A DNA stretch of 64,000 nucleotides from positions 1-64,000 of the forward strand of contig JAIVFH010000015.1 in assembly GCA_025765595.1 (NCBI GenBank), written 5' to 3'. Under the pieces are notes generated by a model. The model was given only the letters and a program-made list of their open reading frames with translations, was not told where the DNA came from and made no database searches. The position numbers were made by a program, and so were the translations under genes. Each line of letters starts with the position of its first letter. Positions within the stretch are counted from its first letter, which is position 1. Shown one piece after another: positions 55,629-64,000 of this stretch. The stretch is from Obelidium mucronatum. Its lineage: Eukaryota > Chytridiomycota > Chytridiomycetes > Chytridiales > Chytriomycetaceae.

Positions 55629-56041
55629 TTTGGGGCTTCAGAAAGAACCCTGGCTGATCGCAGAGCGGTTTGAACGGCATGCCGAACAAGTCGACGTTTT
55701 CTGCGTCTACTGCTGTCAGCTACACTGTGCAGCGGTCTTGACTGTGCCTCTACAAGCGCTGGCGCATCTGGGCCCTTATTGAAACAGAGTGAGTTAGAGT
55801 GAGTTAAACCAGAAGCAACAGGACGCCAAATAAGAGCAACACCTTCTTCGGGCACATAGCCTCTGCCGCCAGTTTTGGTGACAAGTTGCAAACAGAAGGG
55901 GGTTGAGAGGCTTCGCTGCGATACGCTGCTAGGCCCTTCCCACACATCTCCAAAAAAAGGAAAAAATCTGACGCGGGAATTAAGGCAGCAAAATTGCCTA
56001 ACTCTTTCCAACCAGCTAATGAATTGCAAGAATCAGCAGGT
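55628..56041 (-). pseudogene. Inverted partial copy of the 5' end of transposon gene D
   Basis: The sequence is the reverse complement of about 59562-59975, ending at the same GAAGCCCCAAA and including the promoter-side GCAGGTACCTGTGCC junction with the repeat. It carries the first exon, the first intron and part of exon 2 of gene D and then runs into repeat units. It has no downstream exons, so it is a dead fragment made by an inverted duplication inside the element. Confidence 0.88.
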
Positions 56042-56044
56042 ACC

Positions 56045-57083
56045 TGTGCCTTAAATCGATTTTGGAATTTTTAACTTGCTGGAGTTTCGAAAGTTCTGGA
56101 ATTGACTTGGAATCGATGCGGGGCAAACAGCGCGACGGGCGGGTTTTCTCACCATCGCTGCTGGCACCAGCGCGTGCTAAGCACAGCTGGTGCTTTAGTC
56201 TTGAATCGATTCTGGAATTTTTAACTTGCTGGAGTTTCGAAAGTTCTGGACTTGACTTGGAATCGATGCGGGGCAAACAGCGCGACGGGCGGGTTGTCTC
56301 ACCGTCGCTGCTGGCACCAGCGCGTGCTAATCACAGCTGGTGCTTGAGCCTTGAATCGATTCTGGAATTTCGGTTATGTTTCGAAAGTTCTGGACTTGAC
56401 TTGGAATCGATACGGGGCACACAGCGCGAAGGGCGGGTTGTCTCACCGTCGCTGCTGGCACCAGCGCGTGCTAAGCACAGCTGGTGCTTGAGCCTTGAAT
56501 CGATTCTGGAATTTTTAACTTGCTGGAGTTTCGAAAGTTCTGGACTTGACTTGGAATCGATACGGGGCAAACAGCGCGAAGGGCGGGTTGTGTCACCGTC
56601 GCTGCTGGCACCAGCGCGTGCTAAGCACAGCTGGTGCTTGAGCCTTGAATCGATTCTGGAATTTTTAACTTGCTGGAGTTTCGAAAGTTCTGGACTTGAC
56701 TTGGAATCGATACGGGGCAAACAGCGCGAAGGGCGGGTTGTCTCACCGTCGCTGCTGGCACCAGCGCGTGCTAAGCACAGCTGGTGCTTGAGCCTTGAAT
56801 CGATTCTGGAATTTTTAACTTGCTGGAGTTTCGAAAGTTCTGGACTTGACTTGGAATCGATACGGGGCAAACAGCGCGACGGGCGGGTTGTCTCACCGTC
56901 GCTGCTGGCACCAGCGCGTGCTAATCACAGCTGGTGCTTGAGCCTTGAATCGATTCTGGAATTTCGGTTATGTTTCGAAAGTTCTGGACTTGACTTGGAA
57001 TCGATACGGGGCACACAGCGCGAAGGGCGGGTTGTCTCACCGTCGCTGCTGGCTCCAGCGCGTGCTGAGCACAGCTGGTTTTG
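56045..57083 (+). repeat. Internal repeat array 3 (about 7 units)
   Basis: Seven units in the same orientation as arrays 1 and 2. The first five closely copy array 2. The last unit is altered (GGCTCCAGCGCGTGCTGAGC) and breaks off at CAGCTGGTTTTG. The array is followed by the 3' end of gene C on the opposite strand. Confidence 0.93.
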
Positions 57084-57263
57084 ATTCTGAAAAACCTGTG
57101 GCCATTTGATATGCAAAGATGATATGCAAAGACAAATCTTCAACGTGTGAGGGCTGATAATTGGAAACAATTTATTTTTCTGAAAGCACATAGTCAGAAT
57201 CAGAATCGGAACACACAATCCTCTTTCGTTTTTCGCCTATATTTGCAGTATGAGCCCTTCCTT

Positions 57264-59335
57264 TTACGATTTCCTGTCTTCCTCGTCGTCCTCATTGTCG
57301 AGGAACACCATGAGTTGGGTATCCACTTCGTTTTTCTCCACAACTCCTTCTTCCAGTCCATTTGCGTCCCCCACTATCCCAGAGTTATATTCAGCCCACT
57401 CAGTCAATGACATTTGAGTGATGTTCTCCAACATGTCACTAACAATCGGCAAGCAGGAATCGTCGTATAAATCAACCAATTGAGCTGCTCGCATATACCA
57501 CATCAACTGCTGTGTAATCTCGTCGTCGTCAAGATAATTTATCATTGAAACGCCTAGAGCAACAAACTTAGTTCATAAATATTTAAAACCTGACGATGCA
57601 ATACCATCATATAAAACATTCCTGGCCAGCTCAACAAATCGCCTTGAGTGACTGTATCCGTCCAGAAAAGCAACAGCGGCACTACTTCGAATCTGACCCT
57701 CTGAGGTGATGTTATTGTCAGGGTCCGCGTATATTTGGTCGAATGCTTTGTAGTCACAGGTTGTCGGGTCGAAATTCTGGGGCAAACGCGCAGGAGGGGA
57801 ACATAACTGGCAACCGCAAAAGAGAACACCATGCATCTGGGCGTTCAGAGATGTTTGAATATAACTGGGCTTAGGAGTCAGGCCAGGATAGCAGGAACAG
57901 TCTGGAATACTTGGGGAATAGCAATCGTTACCCGCTCCGGCATGCTGTGCAAGGCCAAGAAACCCAACTTCGGACCCAGGAATAAATAGCGTGGGACTCC
58001 ACTTGTCAGGGTCACGGTCCTTCAACGGTGAGTAGTTTTTTGTTGCGTAGATGACATCGGCTTCTTTCAGTGGAAGGCCATGACCGGTTTGACGAACAAT
58101 CCCATGTCTCTCCCCAACAGACGGGGCTCTGATAAAAAACTGTTGAACGCAACAAATTATTTGGCTGTGCAATTAACTGACCTCGGCTCGTACAAATCCA
58201 AAAAATTGTTTCGTTGTCTGAAAATAGTTGTCTTTGTCGTACGCCCTATGGAAAGCAGAGTAGAGTAAACTCCCATCACATGGGCGTCATAGTGGTCCAT
58301 TTGCTGGTAAGTCAGTCCTGGTATGCTTAAAAGCAAAGCGATACCGGAGATTTTTATGTCCTCCTCTAACACTGTTGCCCCAAAAAATTCCTTCATGTAG
58401 CGAACAAAGACGCTCGTTCTGTTCTGTTGCATTTTCTTCAACGATCTGTCCAAAACAGAAAGACGGTCCTTCGGCACATTGTTCGTTTCAGCCCAGTCAA
58501 ATATATGCTTCCAACCTTCCAAGTAGAACTGGAAAGCATTTCCCGAAATACGTGAAACACCTTCTGGTAGTTTTGCTAACTGTCCTGACTGAAACTTTCG
58601 CCCAGCTTTGTGGTATTCTGTAAGCCAATATGTGGCCGATTTGTGAGGCGGCCAAAAAACAGACAGGGCCATGGCCTCCAGCACTTCAGCCACTACTTTT
58701 GTTTCACAACGGTCAAGTGGATGGAACATATGGCAGACGCCATGTGACCTGAAGCGCGCCAGGAGAGCCTCCATGTCAGAGTAATCGGGGAGCGCTGATC
58801 AATTGTTATTAGTTTAATTGAAATTGATTTGTGACCACTATTTACTTGGAAAAGGGGGTATCGATTTGGCTGTAAACTCCAGTGCCTTGTGTATCATATC
58901 GGTGGTTACAGCCAGGGCATCAGATGGAATCTTGCCATCCAGTAGTGGCCAAATCTCCAAGTCAAGCACGGACTTGGAGTCTATGGTTGAAATGCGCCAG
59001 CTGTACTTTCGACGGCCGCCGCCATGTCGCACCGAGTGCTTGTGCCTGAGGACAATATCCAGATTGTCAAGGAAAGCCATGCGGCTGCTCTCAATCCAAT
59101 CATGTGGCAGCTTTGCCTTGACGGACAGAACAAAAAACGGCGTTGGTCGGGGATAGATGTGGTCATGAACGTTGGATGGTTCCAATATAAACTCAGACAC
59201 CAGCAACGGCCTGGTTTCAGGCAAGACAGGATGCATCCGCTGTTCTGGAGTATGTTGCACAGGACGAAGCTGCTCAGGGGCAGTCCCTGTTGCTTTCCTG
59301 CTCTGCCTGTTCTTGCTTTTGCGTTTGGGTGGCAT
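57264..59335 (-). CDS. Transposon gene C: unrecognised protein
   Basis: Start ATG 59335 (MPPKRKSKNRQSRKATG, a basic, nuclear-signal-like N terminus). Exons 58846-59335, 58182-58794, 57590-58128 and 57264-57553 join in frame to 643 aa. Central landmarks are FWPPHKSATYWLTEYHKAG, FGATVLEEDIKISGIALL and a Cys cluster (CYSPSIPDCSCYPG, FCGCQLC). The last exon is very acidic (LDNEDDEEDRKS). I do not recognise a domain. A nuclear accessory factor for transposition is a fair guess from the basic start and acidic end. It is divergent from gene D, with one repeat copy between the two starts. Confidence 0.65.
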
Positions 59336-59366
59336 TTTAAACTATTTTAAGGGACAGAAACAGTCT

Positions 59367-59560
59367 CAAAACTCCAGCAAGTTAAAAATTCCAGAATCGA
59401 TTCAAGGCTTAAGCACCAGCTGTGCTTAGCACGCGCTGGTGCCAGCAGCGACGGTGAGACAACCCGCCCGTCGCGCTGTTTGCCCCGCATCGATTCCAAG
59501 TCAATTCCAGAACTTTCGAAACTCCAGCAAGTTAAAAATTCCAAAATCGATTTAAGGCAC
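59367..59560 (-). repeat. Internal repeat array 4 (one unit plus partial unit), inverted
   Basis: One full unit with the core GCACCAGC...GCTGGTGC and flanking half units, in the opposite orientation to arrays 1-3. It sits in the divergent promoter region of genes C and D. Confidence 0.9.
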
Positions 59561-59658
59561 AGGTACCTGCTGATTCTTGCAATTCATTAGCTGGTTGGAA
59601 AGAGTTAGGCAATTTTGCTGCCTTAATTCCCGCGTCAGATTTTTTCCTTTTTTTGGAG

Positions 59659-61036
59659 ATGTGTGGGAAGGGCCTAGCAGCGTATCGCAGCGAAGCCTCT
59701 CAACCCCCTTCTGTTTGCAACTTGTCACCAAAACTGGCGGCAGAGGCTATGTGCCCGAAGAAGGTGTTGCTCTTATTTGGCGTCCTGTTGCTTCTGGTTT
59801 AACTCACTCTAACTCACTCTGTTTCAATAAGGGCCCAGATGCGCCAGCGCTTGTAGAGGCACAGTCAAGACCGCTGCACAGTGTAGCTGACAGCAGTAGA
59901 CGCAGAAAACGTCGACTTGTTCGGCATGCCGTTCAAACCGCTCTGCGATCAGCCAGGGTTCTTTCTGAAGCCCCAAAGAGGTTTCCGCCATGTCAACCAA
60001 AGGAGCGTCTTTTTGTTGTGCTCAAGGATGACGGGGCGACACTTTCCCACGCTCGGTAGGTCATTTGCCCCTTGGCTTTAGGTTGATGTGCAGTCGCTGA
60101 TGAATTTTTTAGTCTGACCATTGATCCAGTGGCTTTTCGAGCCTATAGGCCTTTTCTAGATCGATTGTCTTCATTTTGCCGGAAGGGCAAGCGTGCCGAT
60201 GGGATGGAGCTAATCTGCTTCTGGAGGAAGGTTCAGGACTGTATAGTGAGTACATATTAATACCCCGTACCGCAAATACTAAAAGCTTCCCAGGCAGAGC
60301 CGCACTACAACGCTAGCATTACCAAGCCTGGGGTATCTGTGAAAAAAGCGGCGGCGGAGGGTGAGTATTTCACTCTAGGGGAGCACGTTGCACCTGCTCT
60401 TGCCGACTGCATCAGGGGCTTGCGGCCCTTGACTGACGACGTTCGATCTGCTTGTGAAGTATTAATGGGAAATGAAGCGGCCGAATGCTCAAGATTGGTT
60501 CAAGATGTAGGTTTGTTGTTGGTGGGTTCAAGTGAATGTTACTTATCTTCCTACTTAAGGATCTGTCTCGGTATGGGGAGGTGCCCTTTCCAGGTTTCAC
60601 AGCCAATTTTGCAACAGGCCCTAAGTGTCCTAGAGGAGTTCAAGGCCATTTAGACCTGAGCAACCACCCTTATTCAATTGGGGCTCTAATTGGTATATAC
60701 ACAGATCGTCCCACTCCCCGAGGAGTTTTGCCTATGCTGTACTTGCCGGACTCAGACACTTGGATCAATTTAGCGTCGAATGAGATAGCGTTGATTCCTT
60801 TCCAGGACACCAAGCACTACGTGGCTTTGTATCCTCCCGAAGAAGCTGCCAAGCTGTCCCCTGAAGAAATTGAAGAGTGTTGGGCCCAACGGACCTCCTT
60901 TATTTTAACTGACAACATGCGTACAACCAACGCATTCGTTCGAGAAAACCCAACCAAGTATCAAAAGTTCGCCAAAGTTATAGGGGAAAGTGTAGTCTGG
61001 AACACAAAGCACAGTGTTTTCTTTGAAAAGAAATGA
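59659..61036 (+). CDS. Transposon gene D: unrecognised protein
   Basis: The frame open from 59577 has no ATG. My model starts at ATG 59659 (MCGKGLAAYRSEASQPP), removes an intron 59797-59831 with a CTAAC branch site, and continues 59832-60055, 60113-60245, 60294-60506 and 60560-61036, about 394 aa. Exon 2 has a strongly basic patch (SSRRRKRRLVRHAVQ), a likely nuclear signal. The segment FRAYRPFLDRLSSF, ELICFWRKVQDC and ACEVLMGNEAAECSRLV recalls the helical pattern of RGS domains, but the match is weak. The C-terminal half is unknown. It converges on gene E with about 60 bp between stops. Confidence 0.6.
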
Positions 61037-61097
61037 ATGAAAAATAAAGAACTGCTTGAAAGAGATAAAGCATTGTAGTGAAGGAAATAGGTTCCTC

Positions 61098-63172
61098 TCA
61101 AAGAAGTGGGGGATAGTTGAACTTTCGACAGAACTCCCCGCACTTGTGACTTTGTTTGAAGTTGATCAAAGCCTGGGCAAAATTGGATCCACTAAAATAA
61201 CTTCAAATAGAACATGTGAGAACACAGCATGTCCAAAAAGACAGCTTACAGATTCGGGACTTTGTCTTTGTACTGTACACTCATGACAACCGCCACATCA
61301 GTCAGCCTCAAATGCCTGCCTGTGACCCCCCCTTGAAGGTCTGTGATCAAAATTTGACCTTGATACTTCTGAAAGGTAAAATGGCTAAACGAGGAAAGAA
61401 GATTAAAAATGAGCTCCTTGTCGGAGCCCAGGGGAAACATATCCTCCTCACAAACACCACTGTTGTGAAAGAACTTCACAAAATCTTGGTCATAAAGCCT
61501 TGGCTCCAAAAACCCGGAGGAGATCAAATCAAACTCCTGTGCCTGACTTTTGTCAATGTCGAAGCCAAAGGCTGGAATGCACTCCAGAAGGACCCCATTT
61601 TCCTTTACTGAACATACAATTATGAGATAACCTTCATAATTCTTTAGCCCGAGTACTTACGTGTTTGGGCCACACAAGACTCAGAACACCACTTTTTCAG
61701 AAAAGCAGCCACAAAATGCTGTTGAATAATTCCAGAGGCAGCGGCTGTGGACGGCTGCTGGGATAGGTTGAAATCAATCGCTTTGTTTGCATTTCGATCC
61801 CCTGGGATTCTGTCCCTACTACCAAGAAAATGCTTGAATACCAATGCTTTGGGACTTGGCAGGTTATCTGTTTTTTCCCAAGTACCCCCCAACACAGGCA
61901 TCACTCTTCGAAAAGACCCCCTTCCTAATTCCTGCAGTTGCACAATAACAGCCCCTTCGTGCAAAACCGTTTTTTCGTACTTGGTTCCCTGCAAAACAAG
62001 CTGGTACACCACCCCATTTAAGGTTGAGGTTGTGACTTTGGTTCCAACAAATGAGGGCGCTAGGATATTTCCTATCGCCATTGCCACAGCAGTGCCCTCA
62101 AAATCCCACAGGGCTTCCACATCTTGTCTTCCACGCTTGGATGAGGGCTCTTCTGGGTTGGAATCAGATGGGGCCAAGAGTGTAACCTCAGACATGTGAC
62201 TATTGAGGGGTTGGGCATCCTTTCGTGGCCGTCCTCGGGACCTTTTGACAGCCCCGGAAGTGAAAACTGTAGAAATCGACTTGGAGACGGACAAGCCCGA
62301 ATTGGAATTGGAGGACCCGCAGTTTGATGGAATCGACTCAAGAGCCTCCATCAGAAACACTCCATGAATGTTATTGACGGGTTTGGTAATCTCCAGTCGC
62401 TTAGGGGTCTTTGTCCATTCCTTGAACTCAGCACTGTGGCTTTTGAGGGTCTGATTGGGTTCGATCACACAGTGTGGTTTGGGAGACCCTACAAAAAGCC
62501 TTTAACACCCAGAACCAGAACAGGGCAAAACATACCTTTTGAGGTGGAACTCATCAGAATATATTTGCACTCAAAGTTGGGCCCATGGTCCTTTTTCACT
62601 TTGGCGAGGGCTTCCAACAACTGTGCAGAGTCGAAAACCCGCCGATGAAGGTCCAATATTTCGGTTTCATAGCTGCATTCATATTCCAAGGGAAAAGGCA
62701 GGCCAACAGGGGTGTAACTGTATCCTTTCTTGGAGAGAACCGCCTTGCATGGATGAACCACAAACGAATACTTGTACTTTCCGGTACCCCGACTGGGGTT
62801 ACCAGCAGCGTCATCGCGACGAGGTAAGGGCCTTTCACTTTTGGTCTGCTTCTTCTCAAATAAGTTGGGTTTGTGCTCCGATTCAGCCACTGTTGAAACA
62901 GATGTTAACAACAAACAATGAAAAATGAAAATCATACCCATGACAAAGCACTCGCGACAAAGGGGAGCCCCCTCAACCAGCTCAACAGCTCGTGCAGCAC
63001 ACCGGTTGATGCACTCCTTCTTGTGCCCTGGGCAGAAACCAAATGCAGCGAACACTTTGGTACCACATCCCTCCTCCTTGCAGTAACTATCCCTTTTCGG
63101 CAGGCCAGTAGCCCCCATTCTCAAATCTCGAAGCTTTGAAAGCGCTGCTGCGCTCATTGTCTTGCCCGACAT
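61098..63172 (-). CDS. Transposon gene E: zinc-finger/AT-hook protein with C-terminal alpha-kinase
   Basis: Start ATG 63172 (MSGKTMSAAALSKLRDLRM). Exons 62938-63172, 62536-62889, 61661-62488, 61250-61607 and 61098-61191 join in frame to 622 aa. The N terminus has a Cys/His cluster (CKEEGCGTKVFAAFGFCPGH, CINRCAARAV, CRECF). The middle has an AT-hook (KRSRGRPRKD). The C-terminal ~240 aa follow the alpha-kinase (MHCK/eEF2K) pattern: ALVFKHFLGS, GFLEPRLYDQDFVKFFHNSG, FSHFTFQKYQGQILITDLQG, LTDVAV and the zinc site FKQSHKCGEFC with H-x-C-x3-C. So it should bind DNA and phosphorylate Ser/Thr. The plus-strand frame over the same bases is a shadow. Confidence 0.8.
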
Positions 63173-63274
63173 GGTTTGCACTTTTTGACACAATTTCAAA
63201 TTTCAGCGTTGCAACAATGCCAACAATGTATTCCCAAGTAATTCCGGCAGTACCAACATTCCAGCAAGCATTCA

Positions 63275-63665
63275 AAGAGCCAAATACCAGCTGTGCTTAG
63301 CACGCGCTGGTGCCAGCAGCGACGGTGAGACAACCCGCCCTTCGCGCTGTGTGCCCCGTATCGATTCCAAGTCAATTCCAGAACTTTCGAAACTCCAGCA
63401 AGTTAAAAATTCCAGAATCGATTCAAGACTAAAGCACCAGCTGTGCTTAGCACGCGCTGGTGCCAGCAGCGACGGTGAGACAACCCGCCCGTCGCGCTGT
63501 TTGCCCCGCATCGATTCCAAGCCAATTCCAGAACTTTTGAAACTTGACCAAATTTCCAGAATCAATTCAAGGCTCAAGCACCAGCTGTGCTTAGCACGCG
63601 CTGGAGCCAGCAGCGACGGTGAGACAACCCGCCCGTCGCGCCGTATGCCCCGTATCGATTCCAAG
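63275..63665 (-). repeat. Subterminal repeat array 5 (about 2.5-3 units), inverted
   Basis: Same units as at the left end but in inverted orientation, so each end of the element points its units the same way relative to the terminus. It lies 100 bp upstream of the start codon of the kinase gene. Confidence 0.92.
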
Positions 63666-63678
63666 CAACAACTTGCAT

Positions 63679-63847
63679 TCAAGACACAGACACCAGCTGT
63701 GCATAACAAGCACTGGTGCCTGCTCTGGTGGCAAGAGCAGGTTGCTTTTGTTGGTAGGTGGACGAAAAAGACCCGAGGGGGTGCTTCAAAAAATCAAAAA
63801 TGTTTTTTAAAAATAATATTTTTGCTCGGTTCATACTAACCACCGTA
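63679..63847 (-). repeat. Right terminal inverted repeat
   Basis: Reverse complement of 48556-48724 with one mismatch seen. It ends CCACCGTA and is followed by TAATAG. Confidence 0.93.
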
Positions 63848-63853
63848 TAATAG
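63848..63853. repeat. Target-site duplication TAATAG (right copy)
   Basis: Same six bases as 48550-48555. The remaining 147 bp to the window end are host DNA. On the minus strand they hold an open frame (KLSKFQHSLPNGIGLQVFD) that might be an exon of an upstream gene; nothing firmer is seen. Confidence 0.9.
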
Positions 63854-64000
63854 AGATTTAATTCATTGGTGACCCATTTCAAAAGTGGGTCGAATACTTG
63901 TAAACCTATTCCATTTGGCAATGAGTGTTGGAATTTGGATAGTTTTTGGAAGGTTGTTGAAATTGGGTGAAACTGAATTCGCGTTTCAGAATGGTTCAAC

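Larger units (their letters stand above)
48556..63847. mobile_element. 15.3-kb DNA transposon encoding protease, DDE transposase and alpha-kinase
   Basis: Bounded by 169-bp terminal inverted repeats starting TACGGTGGTTAGTATGAACC and by 6-bp TAATAG duplications. It carries five genes with introns: Ulp1-like protease (+), zinc-ribbon/DDE protein (+), unknown C (-), unknown D (+), and zinc-finger/AT-hook/alpha-kinase (-). All frames are open after splicing, so the copy looks active or very young. About 22 repeat units lie inside both ends and in three intergenic spaces. Size and 6-bp duplication recall Polintons, but there is no DNA polymerase B, packaging ATPase or capsid gene. IS3EU-like elements (integrase-type DDE, 6-bp duplication) are a better, still tentative, comparison. 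Confidence 0.93.

Noticed and set aside
54861..57084. Open frames of 270-340 codons in arrays 2 and 3 and the 314-codon minus frame through 55085-56029
   Set aside because: They consist of repeat units, and the minus frame is the dead inverted fragment of gene D running into repeats.
61216..61611. Plus-strand open frame of 131 codons
   Set aside because: It lies antisense to the alpha-kinase core, which has clear family motifs on the minus strand.
48556..63847. Polinton/Maverick identity
   Set aside because: Size and 6-bp duplication fit, but no protein-primed DNA polymerase, packaging ATPase or capsid gene is present; all five genes are otherwise accounted for.

Overview
The window is nuclear DNA of a fungus, most likely a zoosporic (chytrid-type) fungus. 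Genes are close together on both strands and carry many short GT-AG introns (about 45-75 nt) with CTAAC/CTGAC-like branch sites; two introns are GC-AG. The gene set points the same way: NOT1, a SUV3 helicase, RMD1/RMND1 proteins, a mitochondrial transhydrogenase, a type II P-type ATPase, a rhodopsin-like 7TM receptor and a Crinkler-type (CRN) protein. I cannot name the species.

Region 1-35 kb is mostly ordinary genes: the NOT1 3' end, a CRN NTPase-nuclease, three related coiled-coil genes (one with an SH3 domain), two tandem RING-ZZ genes, a 7TM receptor, a GPI-type ferritin-like protein, a Na+/K+-ATPase-like pump, three paralogous 7TM proteins around a flavin monooxygenase-like gene, two tandem RMD1 paralogues, SUV3, an MFS transporter, and an ankyrin-dysferlin-FYVE-RING protein. 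Tandem duplication recurs. Many of these genes need a single extra base to be skipped (+1) to stay in frame; I count about 17 such sites, almost all in one direction and none clearly after 35 kb.

Region 35.9-42.4 kb is a complete, very young LTR retrotransposon of gypsy/Ty3 type on the minus strand (identical 227-bp LTRs, 5-bp target duplication ATGCC). It interrupts a cysteine-rich host gene. Its pol gene appears to be split by two 51-nt spliceosomal introns, and a run of 51 A lies between gag and pol.

Region 43.2-48.5 kb holds a complete proton-translocating NAD(P) transhydrogenase and a conserved unknown protein.

Region 48,556-63,847 is the most interesting part: a complete 15.3-kb DNA transposon with 169-bp, nearly identical terminal inverted repeats and a 6-bp target duplication (TAATAG). 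It carries five intron-containing genes: a Ulp1-like cysteine protease, a zinc-ribbon/DDE integrase-like transposase, two unrecognised proteins, and a zinc-finger/AT-hook/alpha-kinase fusion. About 22 copies of a ~143-150 bp repeat with a nested palindrome lie just inside both ends and next to four of the five gene starts. An inverted copy of one gene's 5' end shows internal rearrangement. A transposon carrying its own protease and protein kinase, with shared cis repeats at its ends and promoters, looks like a self-regulated mobile system that I do not recognise from the literature.
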